Source of the DNA: Heliocybe sulcata
Taxonomy: Eukaryota; Basidiomycota; Agaricomycetes; Gloeophyllales; Gloeophyllaceae
Direction of reading: 5' to 3'
Assembly (NCBI GenBank): GCA_004369045.1
Contig: ML213503.1
Span: 1,459,121-1,523,120, forward strand
DNA length: 64,000 nucleotides
The notes under the pieces were generated by a model. It made no database searches, was not told where the DNA came from, and saw only the letters and a program-made list of their open reading frames with translations. Positions 12,502 to 23,964 of the stretch are shown in pieces. Made by a program: the position numbers and the translations under genes. Each line of letters opens with the position of its first letter. The first letter of the stretch is position 1.

Positions 12502-14514
12502 ATGAGGGGCTTGTCGCTGCTCTCATTAATATCTCTTGTGCCATTAGTAGCTGCTGTTCCTGCTAGCGAAACGCAGCTCATTCTCAAGGATATCACTGGA
12601 TACACCGACCTTGCATCATCTGTCTTTGGTGGACTCGCGAAGGGTATTGAATACGCAGTCGAGGAGGCCGAGAAGGCTATCTTCAAGGGAGAGGAGAGAG
12701 TGGACAAGTGGCTCCACAACGGCAGGGAGTATATCAAGCAGCATGGTTTGACCTGTGAGTGGTTCTGTGTAGGTATCGAGGCAACTAAGCTCAGTACCGG
12801 TCTAGACGAGCTTGTGACGAACGCCCTGTTCTCTGAGCACTCGCTGAGGGTCACAGAACCAACCCTGTGTGATCCTAGTGTCAAGCAGTACTCGGGTTAT
12901 CTCGACATTACCGACGGGAAGCACTTGTTCTTCTGGTAATGTCCGTGTGCACGTCGAATGCGGACGTAGTTGACATGTTTTCGCAGGTTTTTCGAGTCGA
13001 GGAATTCTCCCGAGACCGCTCCTCTCGTTCTTTGGTTGAACGGAGGACCCGGCTGCAGCTCCACGACAGGCTTACTGTTCGAGCTCGGCCCCTGCCGTAT
13101 CTCCGACGAGGGCAAGAACACGACTATCAACGAGTACAGTTGGAATACCCATGCCAACATCATTTTCCTCGACCAACCCGTTGGAGTTGGTTACTCCTAC
13201 TCGTCGGATGGCTCTACGGTCAACACGAGCCCTGTTGCCGGATTGGATGTCTATGCGTTCCTAGAGCTCTTCCTGCAGAGATACCCGCAGTACGCGGATG
13301 CTCCTTTCCACTTGGCTGCGGAAAGCTATGGCGGCACGTACGCGCCCAACATCGCGTCAATTATCTACCAGAAGAACAAGGACTTGGCTTTGGCGCCTAC
13401 TGCGGAGCTAATCCCCATCAACCTTGAATCGGTGATTCTCGCGAACGGCCTGACAGATCCCTACTATCAGATGGCGTCTGTTCCTGACTATGCCTGCGAT
13501 GGTCCTTACCCGATTTACGATGACCCAGAAGGTCCTCAGTGCCAGGCTCTCAGGTCTCGTGTCCCTACCTGCCAGCGCCTGATCAAGTCTTGCTATGACT
13601 ACAACTCTAGGCTCTCTTGCGTGCCGGCGGCCCTGTACTGCTGGGGTCAGCTCTTTGGTCCTCTCCAACGTACGTCCACAGCGCATACAGCCGGAAGGCA
13701 TGGTAATAAAACTCAATTTCCACAGAGACTGGCTTAAACCTGTACGATGTCCGCAAGAAGTGCGACAGGGAGAAGGACGGCTCCCTGTGCTACAGGCAGA
13801 TGAACTGGATCGAGAGCTGGATGAACGACGCTGCGAACAAGGAGGCGCTCGGTGTCGACCCCAGCCTTGACTTCCAGTCTTGCAATATGGAGATTAACCA
13901 GGCATTCATGATGCAAGGAGACGGCATGCACAACAGTGCGGCCTTGTTGCCTGACTTGATCAATGACGGCATTCGGCTGTTGGTTTATGCTGGCAACGCC
14001 GGTGAGTTTGATGTACTTCCTTCGTACTCCCGGTGCTAACCCCGCGCGATAGATGCTATGTGCAACTACATTGTTGGTGCCCTAAGCTTAGCTCTCCCAA
14101 GGCACTAGCTGATGTCATGTCATTCCAGGGTAATGAACGATGGGTTACCGCCCTTGAGCACGACTTCCATCAGGAATTTGTCGCCGCTAAGTCCTTACCT
14201 TGGGTCACGTCCGAGTCCGGCAGGGTCGCAGGTGAAGTGCGCGCCGCTGGTGGCAAAGGGTTCACTGCAGGCAACGTGACATTCGTCAACGTCTATGAGG
14301 CTGGGTACGTCACGCGCCCTGCTGTCATCTCGCGAGACTTGCTTCCTGACTACTTATCCGCATAGCCACATGGTGCCGTTCGACCAGGATGAGGCTGCTC
14401 TTGTATGTTTGCATTCCCACACTACTGTAGCGACGAGCTGACATTATATAACAGGACCTGATCACCAAGTGGATTATGGATACGCCTCTTTCCCTCAACG
14501 TTACTGAGGCATGA
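12502..14514 (+). CDS. serine carboxypeptidase (peptidase family S10)
   Basis: Seven exons (12502-12935, 12987-13669, 13726-14001, 14053-14072, 14129-14304, 14366-14402, 14455-14514) give 561 residues. A signal peptide (MRGLSLLSLISLVPLVAA) marks a secreted or vacuolar enzyme. The substrate-binding WLNGGPGCSS motif is present. The catalytic triad is visible as Ser258 in AESYGG, Asp465 in AGNADAMCNY and His531 in EAGHMVPF. The family removes amino acids from peptide C-termini at acid pH; the long N-terminal part fits a carboxypeptidase Y-like proenzyme. N-glycosylation sites (NTTIN, NVTF, NVTEA) are present. One exon is only 20 bp, and its intron starts with the uncommon donor GTTGGT. The start was chosen for the signal peptide rather than the longer open frame. 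Confidence 0.93.
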
Positions 14515-15109
14515 TCGATCTGTCGTGATTAGATATTGTCCTGTTTCGGACTGTTCTATTACTCATAGCGAATTCATTGTATATCTAGGATCGTCATAGC
14601 ATTAATTCATCTGAGTATCGAGAACGGTGCGCCGGCCTTCCCAACGACTACAGGCTTGCCGACACGATGCGTATATATGAAGTCCTAGAACGCGCTCTAG
14701 GCGTCGGGATCTGATCCAAATATACTGTCTATCATCATAAATGAGCTCAGCGATACACCGAAATCCAAGGCTGAGATTACAGGCCATGGATCCATGGCCA
14801 CACGCAGCTGTCGAACATTTCAGTCGCCTTGCTATACTGCTATCCCGAGACGTTCATATACTCGGCGTCTGGTCACCATCTACGGCCAGGTGTCAACTGT
14901 GAGGGTGAAGGGGCATACAATCAGCTTCTCTGGGTCAGGCTTTACGCAGGCAGCAAGTGCGTCTATATATAAGATGCAAACTGGTGTTCTCGTCAACGCA
15001 CCGACTTCCACCTCAGCTGATAGAGAGAGGAGACCCGGGAGGTTCTTAGTGCAAGCTCCCAGCACTGCACCGCTCAAGGCGCCTTCAAGCCACTGAACGA
15101 GAGATCAGA
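14515..15109. other. intergenic, no supported gene
   Basis: An open frame of 100 codons at 14794-15096 has no recognisable features. The rest shows no coding signal. Confidence 0.5.
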
Positions 15110-15610
15110 ATGCCTCTAAGAAATATGTTCGGTGCAAAGAAGACGCACCCATGGCAGGTTGGTGGACGCCCCACGTCGTCAAAAAAGTCACTAACTGTTC
15201 TTAGCGCAACGCGGAGTCCCAGGAAGACATGTCCTCACTCTTGCCTTTAAAGCAAGATTCGGAAGAGGTCCCTCTGGTGGGAGAAACATGATTCCTACAT
15301 GATTCTTCCTTGACTCTACTGCAGAATGATCGTGCTTCCGATGCCCTTGAGAGCCTCGAGGCGGAGGTATGTCCGTCTGGCAATTGAGAAGCATACATGC
15401 ATAACAGCCGACTTTTATGTGCAGGTTGGTCACACCGAGGTCAAGGTCCTACGAAGCAGCGACATCGATGCAGCATCGGTTCCAGTTCTGGGAGTACACG
15501 GAGTGAGGCGATCGACGACCAAGGAGGCTGGAGTCAAGAAACGGGTGTTCTTTTCCTTGCGTAAACCATCCGTTTCTTCAGCCGATGTTCCGCGATCAGC
15601 AGGGCGATAG
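15110..15610 (+). CDS. small hypothetical protein, four exons
   Basis: Four exons, all in phase 0 (15110-15157, 15205-15276, 15325-15366, 15425-15610), join to a 115-residue protein starting MPLRNMFGAKKTHPWQRNAE. The first half is charged (DSEEVPL, ALESLEAE); the second half is basic and Ser-rich (VRRSTTKE, KKRVFFSLRK). There is no signal peptide, membrane segment or known domain. Support comes from four frame-consistent exons with GT-AG introns of about 47-58 bp. One donor, GTGGGA, is weak; without that intron the frame stops soon after. It is convergent with the SCI1-like gene downstream. No function can be assigned. Confidence 0.45.
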
Positions 15611-15846
15611 TGAAATGCTCTTGGTATCATGAATCAGTGATACGAGCTTTAATGAGCGTTGTTCTTGGTCGTTCACTCAGACAAGATAGCGTCTAAAGTC
15701 TTATGCGTGTGATGTCCAGCGTTACAATCAGCAAGGAGACATACATGTTGACCACGAGATATAAGTGGACAGCAGACGCGGACGACAGAGTATGCGCCAT
15801 CAATGCCGTAGCGTCCGTGGGTCGTGGCTGACCAAGGTGTAGGGAA

Positions 15847-16997
15847 TCAGCCGAAACGCTCCTGAGCCATCTTCATGAACATGTCCATGGTAGATTTATC
15901 CTTCTCCCGCAGAGCACTCCGCCTCTCCTGGACCTCGGAAACACGCTCATCACGGTGCGACTGACGCTTCTCAGCAAAACGCTTGCGAGCAGCATCCCGT
16001 TGAGCGATGCTATAGAGCAATAGTTACGGATAAGCAGCACATTGCCTTGCAGGATTATGCGTACCGTTCTCGGAAGCTGTCGCCACCGCCCATCAAGGTG
16101 GACTCATCCGCCTCCACGAAACCATCGTCACCTTTCTCCCTAAAGGCCCTGTCACTTTCCCGTTTTGCCCGCTTCTTTTCCAGCATGCCCTCCCGGCCAA
16201 CTTCCTTAGGGCCGACCATGTCTTCAATCCGTTCTTTAGCCTCCTCCCTGTCACGCTTCCGCTTATATTGCCGCTCCGCAGCCTGACTTTCATCACCTGC
16301 TTCGCGGGCAAGGATGAGGTCCTCCCTGGAAGGTAGAGTAGGTCCTTGGCGGCGCCCACTGCCGCCTGGGCCGCTGCCTGAGTTCTGTTGGCTCTCCCGA
16401 CTGTAGTTTGACTCTCCTATTTCTCTGCGGACCGCCTCGATAGCTTCTCTTTCTTTACGGTCCGTCTTTGAGGCAAATGACCATTTGTACGCAGTGCTAT
16501 GTTGAGAAGCTTGATCGACACCTCTATACAAAGACTCTGCAAGCAAAGTCTATCATGTCGGAGCGGCTTCATAGCCAGAAAGAGATACATACTGGACACC
16601 TTTCCTCGATTCCAGGCCTAGTGTGTCTCAGAGTGTCGTTCATTCCCGGACAAGACGCATACATACCTTCACAAACTTGCGAAAATAGCTATAGTCAATT
16701 GAGCATATACTGCTACGAGTCTGAAGACTTCGTACCTTCTCGCTTTCTCGCCCGACAGCTGGTCGAAATACTGACCAAGGAAGCACCCTTGGCTTTCAGC
16801 TCCATGTCACTTACGCATTCACTACGGACCTTGCCCTTCTCATCTTTCAACCACACCCTGAATTCGGCACTCTTCAAGAAGTAATCTGACTCGGTGATTT
16901 CATCTACGCCATCTGGCAGGCGCGACCGACTGTCTGGTGATTTTGACCGCCGAAGTTCCCTAGAGACAGACCTGGACCGAGAGCGTCGAGAAGGCAT
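15847..16997 (-). CDS. RS-rich nuclear protein, SCI1-like family
   Basis: Six exons (16997-16830, 16770-16736, 16688-16667, 16617-16593, 16536-16065, 16009-15847) give 294 residues with the frame kept. The N-terminus is Arg/Ser-rich (MPSRRSRSRSVSRELRRS), as in splicing-linked nuclear proteins. The next segment, ITESDYFLKSAEFRVWLKDE through YFDQLSGEKA, YFRKFVKAWNRGK and SLYRGVD, matches the domain known from plant Style Cell-cycle Inhibitor 1 and its eukaryotic relatives. The C-terminal half is a long charged helix region with ERIEDMVGPKEVGREGML and STLMGGGDSF. A role in pre-mRNA processing or cell-cycle control is inferred from the family only. Three internal exons are 22-35 bp. Confidence 0.75.
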
Positions 16998-17208
16998 GTG
17001 CAGACAGGCTGAGGCGGCTTGTAAGTGCGTTCACGGAAGCATATGCGAAATGACCAATGATCGGAGCAGGCCCGCAAGTACAAGCTAGCCGGATATCAAC
17101 TTGTATCAAAACCATATCTTCCCACATATTAGCTTCAGCCAGTAACGACTGCGTAGGTCAGATAATATTCATTGCCATGGCGTACATAACTGATGCGTAG
17201 TGAACAGA

Positions 17209-18708
17209 ATGGGCCGCAAAGGCAAGAGCTCTAGAGCTGCACTGGACAAACTGGACCAGAAATTGGACGAGCTCAATAGCAATCGAAACGTCCTATTGAG
17301 CAGATTGCACGAAGTCGACCGGAACATTGCCCACACTCGCTCGAAGCAGGCGGAGCTCTCAGCCATCTCAAATAGCAAGCCTCCCGTTTCCATCCTGCCA
17401 ACCGAGATTCTTGTCGAGATACTGGAAACGTGCTACTTGGTTCTCCCGGACAAGAGCAAGTGCTACTTTCCAGCGTACGTGTCTCTGGTATCGAGAGCAT
17501 GGCGCGACGCCGTACAGGGTACACCCTCCCTGTGGAGGACGATCCGTGCCTCTCCCATGCGCTTGAATCGCCTGGCTCACTATGTTGAGCGTTGTGGCTC
17601 CCAACCCCTCGAAATTACATTCAACACGAGGCTTTCCTATGGCGAGCTCAGAGTGGCCACTGCGCTCAGTATGTTAAAGACCAAGGCCAGGAACTGGCGT
17701 CGGATTGAGTTCAGGCTCGATTCCCAGGCCCTTATGCTCTTGATGCCCCTGCTTTCGGGTTTGTCTGCGCCGCGATTGAAGACACTATGCTTCTTCCCCC
17801 TTGACGATAATGACACAGGCAGATCCATCGGTCTTAATCTGAATATGGACGTACCCCGCTTGTCCAACGTGCATCTTTGCCAGTCGCCCATCGACTGGCA
17901 TTCCAACGTCTTTTGCGAACTAACAACCCTTCGCATTGAGGGCTGTTGGACCGGATCCACGCCGCCATTCACCATGCAAAACCTTCATCGCGCGCTACGA
18001 GACTGTAGCTCAAGACTGCGTGAACTTGCGTTGGAGCTGCCGATCCTCAGCATGCACGCCGGTCCAGTTCGAGTCGACGTAATAGAGTTGCCCAAGCTGC
18101 AGTCACTCGAGCTATCGTATTGCCCGTCACGGTATAAGCCGACTGACTTGCATGCCGTATTCTACACGCTATCTGCCCCCGCGCTGCAGGTTTTGTCACT
18201 GGCCCATCTGGTGCCTCGCGCATGGGTCACATTTCTTCGCTCCCTCCTGTTGGAACCGCCAAGATATTCTACCGTGGCCAAGCTCAAGCTAGATTCGATA
18301 CCCATTTACGGGAATGCGACTGGTTACGCGGAGATGGATAATAATCCTGAAGGCGTTGGCGACAAATTTATAGGGGCGTTTCCTGCCCTGCAATACCTGG
18401 AGTGCAGTGGTGACACGGATGCGGCTTGCATACTCAGGACCCTTATCGACCACCTACGCGTTGGACAGTGTCCCTGGCCAGACCTTGGAACCCTGGCCGT
18501 GAATCGCTGCGACCTACCGGTTCTCTTGACATTCATTCGCATGCGCGCCGAGCACAAGAGACCCTTGAATGTGGTGCGCTTGCCCCAACATGCTCGAGAG
18601 CTGTCAACCGCACCAGTGGATGCGATAGAGGAATACGTGAAGGTGGAGTATTACGAGCCTCATGCGGAGGGACCGCAAATGTACGACTTCCTGGACGATG
18701 TGGACTAG
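17209..18708 (+). CDS. F-box domain protein, single exon
   Basis: An intronless frame of 499 residues. The start is the ATG at 17209; the open frame extends nine bases further upstream without another ATG. Residues 10-50 have a heptad pattern (LDKLDQKLDELNSNRNVLLS) and should form a coiled coil. The F-box follows at about 61-110 (VSILPTEILVEILETCYLV, then SLVSRAWRDA). The rest has leucine-rich stretches such as LKTLCFFPL and LQSLELSYCP, likely the substrate-binding part. This coiled coil-F-box-LRR-like layout is common in agaricomycetes, where the family is large and fast-evolving. Role: probable SCF ubiquitin-ligase adaptor; target unknown. Confidence 0.88.
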   Translation: MGRKGKSSRAALDKLDQKLDELNSNRNVLLSRLHEVDRNIAHTRSKQAELSAISNSKPPVSILPTEILVEILETCYLVLPDKSKCYFPAYVSLVSRAWRDAVQGTPSLWRTIRASPMRLNRLAHYVERCGSQPLEITFNTRLSYGELRVATALSMLKTKARNWRRIEFRLDSQALMLLMPLLSGLSAPRLKTLCFFPLDDNDTGRSIGLNLNMDVPRLSNVHLCQSPIDWHSNVFCELTTLRIEGCWTGSTPPFTMQNLHRALRDCSSRLRELALELPILSMHAGPVRVDVIELPKLQSLELSYCPSRYKPTDLHAVFYTLSAPALQVLSLAHLVPRAWVTFLRSLLLEPPRYSTVAKLKLDSIPIYGNATGYAEMDNNPEGVGDKFIGAFPALQYLECSGDTDAACILRTLIDHLRVGQCPWPDLGTLAVNRCDLPVLLTFIRMRAEHKRPLNVVRLPQHARELSTAPVDAIEEYVKVEYYEPHAEGPQMYDFLDDVD

Positions 18709-19125
18709 AATATGCCTCCGGAGATGCATGGGTTTATGTTTCGAATGGCAAGCACGCAGAACGGGCATAACAAATATCTCGGGCATTCTTTTCCGAGACT
18801 TTTATCTGTAGATTATGACAAGAAGTACGAGCGCAGTATATAGGGGAGAAAAGGGGGAGATGGGAAAAACTATAATACACATATGAGGACAGACCAGATA
18901 GCGACGTGCAGGCAATGCCGCAATTCCCCTATGACATGCATCCACGGCGTTTGGTTTCACTTTCTTTTCAAGCTGAGAGATCAATCTCCCGCGCCCGGAG
19001 TGTGTTCCGGTTTTGTTTTCTCCCGAAGAGCTTAGTCGAGCACTTCTTAACAACAGTATGCGCGAGCTCCTAGCAAGATCATACATGACGACGAGCTGCG
19101 AAAGCTAGAGGCGATGGATACTCAC
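18709..19125. other. intergenic, no gene seen
   Basis: Downstream flank of the intronless F-box gene. Only short open frames with no features are present. Confidence 0.5.
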
Positions 19126-19944
19126 GATGACCAAGTAAGTGAGCCTGCGGCGTCTCGAGATGGACCCCCCGGCGGTGGGACGGTTTTCAAGCGCAGCTTG
19201 CAGGTTAGCAGCTTCTTCGTTGGGTGCCCAGAAGTCAGACTGCCCGACATGAGCAGGACGAATAACCAAGAGAGCTGACGACCCACCCAAGACAAATCGG
19301 GAACCGCTGAAGGATGGTCTGGCAGCGGCTGGTCTTCAAGCCTATTGACCGTTGTGGTCTTTCCATTGGTAAGTCCCAGACCGAGCACCGGACTCGACAG
19401 CCACTCACCAACAACGGCTCCCTATTCCTAGGGCAGCAACAAAAAGAAGAGTTATGGTTATGGCGACCTGAGTATGGCTGATAAGGAGGTGGATCCTCCA
19501 ACGCTTCACTGGTGACCAGAGTGAAGGAAGAATATACAGGTTCAGGGCGGCGTAGCATAGCAAAAGCAGGGCGAAAAAGCAACGAATAGCGATGATAAAT
19601 GAGAGCGCGATAGAACTCAAAGAACGGCAGAGAGAGCGTGAAGGGGAAAAAGAGAGTCGAGGACCACTCTGGCGGCCCTCCTCCATTTTATGGTCAGGGA
19701 CTATATTGCAGCCATCAAGGTTTGGGAGAACGCCGTCGCGCGTTGCAGATATTTGTCCTTTTCGGGGAGGCGGGGAACTCAGACGCGGAGAAAGGCGCGA
19801 GCAGCGTTCGTTAGCTAACCGCTTGGTGAACCTGTACGAGTGCTTTGATAGTGGGCAGGAGGCGTCGCGACAATCCACTGGCTTTCGAGGCATCGTTGCC
19901 GGATCAGTACTTCCCAAACTTGCCCGCGAGGGCGCCATGCGCAT
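19126..19944 (-). CDS. possible small membrane protein
   Basis: The upstream exon, starting at an ATG at 19944, encodes a basic, Ser/Pro-rich N-terminus followed by two hydrophobic stretches, ALSFIIAIRCFFALLLLCYA and TQVAITITLLFVAALGIGS. It ends at a good GTGAGT donor near 19407. A second likely exon, about 19315-19135, reads VLGGSSALLVIRPAHVGQSD and then NEEAANLQAALENRP. No family was recognised. The plus strand here also has a long open frame (19592-20248), so strand and gene model are both uncertain. Confidence 0.3.
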
Positions 19945-20561
19945 TCCTCGCTACGACAGCCACTCGACAACATGGGCGTTCCAGCTGGTCATCTCCGACA
20001 GCGACAAATCCACATTCGGCCAAGCCAGGAGCACGTACCACACTTTGGGGCATATGATTCGAGAAAGCGGTGGATCTTGTTCCCTCTCAGGAGGCTCGTC
20101 CAAGGATCTCGTAGAGGGCACTCAGGAATACCGGCGGGAGCTACGCCGCAAGGTAGGACGTAGCAAACACGCTCGCATCCAACCCACCCGACTGATTGTC
20201 TCCAGAAAAGCAGGTTTGTGCCATATACCAAGTCCGAGTCATTCTTAGTCAAATTTGCTTCCGTTGGCCCATTGCACGCGTCCAGCCTGAACCTCCATAA
20301 AGAACCTCGCCGTGCCTCAGAAGTCCGGACGAGGACCGACCCGACTTCTGCATACCGCAGCATGGCTGTCTACCTGGTTTAACTCTTGTCAGCCCAGATC
20401 TCACAAGATCCTATCAACCCTCCCATAATCTCCCGGATATCGAAAAATAGACGACGTCCACTGTGACATGTCACAGTGTGACGGTCGTGTGATGAAGATC
20501 AAGGGCGCCAGGCAAGTCGCTGTTCTTCTCAACCCTCAGCATGAATGGCATGGAAGCCGAA
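19945..20561. other. intergenic, unassigned
   Basis: A plus-strand open frame crosses part of this stretch (to 20248) but shows no domain or clear start. Nothing else was seen. Confidence 0.4.
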
Positions 20562-21377
20562 TTATGTCCTCCAGAATACCGTCTGCCTCAAGTCCAGTCC
20601 GAAAGAAGATCTCAAGCCATCAAAAAGCGCTACAACCGTGCCCAAGGTTTTGGTGGCATAGTCGCGCCATGACCACAGCAAAAGCGACAATTTTCTTTTA
20701 GAAACGAACTGCAACGCACCTTTGTACTGTTCCAAAAACCAGTTCTCCAATATACAAACGTGTCTTCGCCCAAATCGAACTGCTTCACACCAGCCGGCAA
20801 CCCACGCAAACTGCAACACTGCCCATAATAGCACCGCCCATAATTAACAACAAGACCGACAATTGTGAGAGCAAAGACGTCCATAATTACAAGTGAAGCA
20901 CCAGTCGCCGTGGTACAAAGACCTGAATGAACTTCAGCACCGGTATTCGCGAAAACATTTATCGTCGGACTGATGTATGCAGGGTAAGCAGCGCCAAAGC
21001 CACCACAAGGAGCCCCGGAACCCGCCAGGAAGCGCAGGCGTTTATAACCGCTTGAAATATGCTTAAGACGCCTCAGGCCGTGGTGGGGGCAGGTAAGATA
21101 ATTTTCGAGACCAAGACAGTACTGAAGTTCGATTCCAAGGGCCACCAGAACCACCTCCAGCGCGCCGTTGATCACCCTGATAACGGGGCCAGTCAGAATC
21201 ATGCGTAGTCCAGTACACATCTCGCCGCAATTTTTTTACAAGACTTGAGAGCACGGCAGCATAGAAGAGGACGCAGCAAGAGAGGACGAGTTCGGGAACT
21301 GTGGCTTGTTCACCGCCGCCCACGCGAGACGATCGGCTAATGATACGGACAAACCCGCGTCCCTCCGGGACGCCCAC
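20562..21377 (-). CDS. possible multi-pass membrane protein, unresolved exons
   Basis: Several hydrophobic segments appear on the minus strand: VPELVLSCCVLFYAAVLSSL, then after a polar stretch (DVYWTTHDSDWP) INGALEVVLVALGIELQYCL, and further down GASLVIMDVFALTIVGLVVN. Another frame continues with LSLLLWSWRDYATKT. The order suggests a fungal integral membrane protein of four or more passes, but the segments lie in different frames and I could not set exon limits. It may extend upstream to about 21520. It could also be a decayed gene. No family was recognised. Confidence 0.3.
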
Positions 21378-22166
21378 CTTGTCTGACGACTTCTATTTGC
21401 TACCAAGTCCTGCCGCTTGCTTGTCCGACTCTCTCATTCCAGCGGCGCATAAATCCCAGAATTGCGGCTACCGCCCACTGAGCGACCAAGAGTGCAAGAA
21501 AACCGTAGTTCTCCTCATGAGCGATGGTCTGTTATGATTTCACTGGGAGTCCACAGCGCTGCTTAATGGGCTGTCTTGGACTGTCTATTCATGCGTATCT
21601 GGACTGAGCGGTCTGCCACATTTCCTCTGCGTTATCATGAAGTTTCGTCACAATCTGAAGAGCTCGCACTCGCCAAAACCTCGCTGGATACTTGAATAAT
21701 CCATCAGGTAGATGTCATTGACTGGTAGCCCGGGGTCGCTTGAAGGCCTGACAGTCAGGGGTAGAGCGGGTAAACCAGCATAAATCGGAACAGTGCTCGT
21801 CTACGGTGATAGGTATGCGTATTCCTTCCATATTGCTTCCAGCCCGTGCATTATTGGCAAACGTCGTCTCAGGTACCGGGTCATTCAGACGATTAGTGTC
21901 TCTCGTAGCAAAAAGGCCATCGGGGCATTACTATGAAATCGAGGGGCCCGTGGTTGTTTGACCTTTCCGTCTCCTCGAGACGTCAACGGGAAGGTGATAT
22001 GCTAGATATGCTAGGTCGGACTTCCTCGAGGATCCTATCATCCCCGGGCTGCCCTATCTGTGACTTATCCGCCCTTGAACTGTCCGTAGTCTCTAGGAAT
22101 CATTGAATACTAAACTGTGAAGAGCCAGCTTTGCAACAAGCGGTTCACAAAACCTGGCTCCATATA
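21378..22166. other. intergenic, no gene seen
   Basis: Upstream flank of the membrane-protein-like sequence and downstream flank of the acyltransferase gene. The final exon of the acyltransferase might extend a little below 22167 if a GTGAGT donor near 22240 is used. Confidence 0.5.
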
Positions 22167-23964
22167 TTACCGCCGGTAATCTCCCAGGTAATCTTCGCGA
22201 GAGTACATGTCAGCGCCATCTTGAACTTGCGGGACAGAACAACTCACCCCAGATTTCAGCCATCCATCAGCGAACAAAGTGCCAGTAGCAAGCAACACAG
22301 TCAAGGTCCACAGCTTGCCTACGTACCCGTCATACCACCTGTCTTTCCCTCGGTTCCCGCCCTTATCTTCCCTCATCTTCTTTACTGCCCTCCTCACACC
22401 TTCTTCAATGATGACGCCCACTCCGTTCAATACAAAGAACCAGAATTCCCCTGCATAAGTCCACCCAGTCCGAGTGAAGTGGACGAGAGCGTTGCGTTCT
22501 CCAATGGAGTGGACGACCCCGCTGATGGCGAATGCGCCGAGGACTTTGCCCCATTCGCCCCCTGAGCAGGTGGGTCGCGAAGACGGGGGCAAGAGAGTGG
22601 TCGTGCGTCGAGGGTAGGGATGGGTGTCGAAACGTGGCTTGTGAGGCGGGGAGTCCGCTGACTTGGAGTTCGTCAACATAGTTCCCGGTGGCAAGACTGG
22701 ACGGAAAATTCTCATGATGGCGAGGGCGACGATGTGACCAGGCCATACACCATACACCAAGCTACAGCGGGTCGGTGCTATCAGCTTCAGTATGCTAGCA
22801 CAGGAGATGTACGGATTATGACTTACAAATACCTCGCAAATAACCTATGCCACCCACGGCTCCACCAGTCCCGTAAGGAACAAACCTCGAGGAGGGCATG
22901 CGTATACAACGGTGGAAAGGACAGGAGGGAGTTGTAAATAGTTTTACGATTGCGTAGGTTCATGTGAGGAATGACCACGCCCTGGGTACGAGATTGACAT
23001 CGTCAGAATATGGAAGAAAGAGAGGTAAAAAGTGACCGTGCGTACGGCTAGGAGCGCCATGATCGTGTAGGATGTATCAAATAACGTGTACAGCGCTATG
23101 CCGAGGCACGCAACGAAAGTCGCTTGCTCAAGTATGGGCAGATCGAAGAGGGATTGCGACGGTTTCGGGTGGAGGTACCGTAGTCCTGCCAGAGACAGGA
23201 AGAGCGTAGGCAAGAGTGATCTGATGAGGCGATATAATTGAGTAGCTGCGGATGGATGCCAGCGCAATGGCGTGTGCCTGACGAGGTGAGTGAGCATGAG
23301 GACTACAAGCCTGTGCCGGAAACCTGCCAGACCTGACGTCAGCAGTCGCCCAGTCCCAGCCTACGCCTCTCATGGCAGTCATCAAGTCCAAAGCCCAAAT
23401 TGCCCGCTCCCAGCAGCCTATCACGGCAGGCTTACCTGCGGCTTCGGGTTCTGCATCCATGTCCTTGAAGGTGCGCGCAAGAGGGTTCGAGGTATCAGCT
23501 AGAGAAGAAGAATAGGTAGGAGAGACCGGCGGCGAGTCGGATTGGTAGCGCATGTGTCTTGGTAGACGCAAGGGGACGAGAGGGACGAGGACAAACAGCT
23601 CAAATACGCGACCAGCACCGAACCTGAAGCAGACCGGAGTGAGTAGATACGGGTGGCAAGAGAACGGTTGTACACACCATCCGATTAGACCCAGCTGGTA
23701 TGTTAATGCACTTGAGACAGGAACATAGTAACGGAACGGGAGAGTTAAGAAGGTGAAGAAGCTCCAGAATGCGAGAACGGAACGGAGGATGCATACAGCC
23801 AGCGGCGTCGACCGGAAAGTCTTGGTCTCAGGAGGCGACTGATGAAAAGAGGGGAGTAGAACAAGAGCGAAATAGTAGCACAGTGGAGGCGTAATAGCCC
23901 CAACCACTGTGAGAGGGCGCGGCGAGAGCCACGGAAGGAGGGTCTGCACCGTTTGGAGGCCCAT
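22167..23964 (-). CDS. wax-synthase-like membrane O-acyltransferase
   Basis: A multi-exon gene with its ATG at 23964. It has many membrane segments, such as VVGAITPPLCYYFALVLL, LAFWSFFTFLTLPF and TFYLSFFHILTMSI. The wax-synthase-type motifs are visible: RDWWSRGWHRLFARY, and in the last large exon GAFAISGVVHSIGE with the conserved catalytic-type His. The family moves acyl groups from acyl-CoA to hydroxyl groups at the ER membrane. In fungi, related enzymes acetylate terpenoids and polyketides, so the substrate could be a fatty alcohol or a secondary metabolite. An extra loop after the third membrane segment (about 23550-23370) is polar and Ser-rich. Introns are about 50 bp; the last splice is uncertain. 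Confidence 0.8.

Noticed and set aside
19592-20248. 218-codon plus-strand open frame
   Set aside because: No domain or start context, and very charged low-complexity composition at its start; the opposite strand has a hydrophobic pattern that looks more protein-like.
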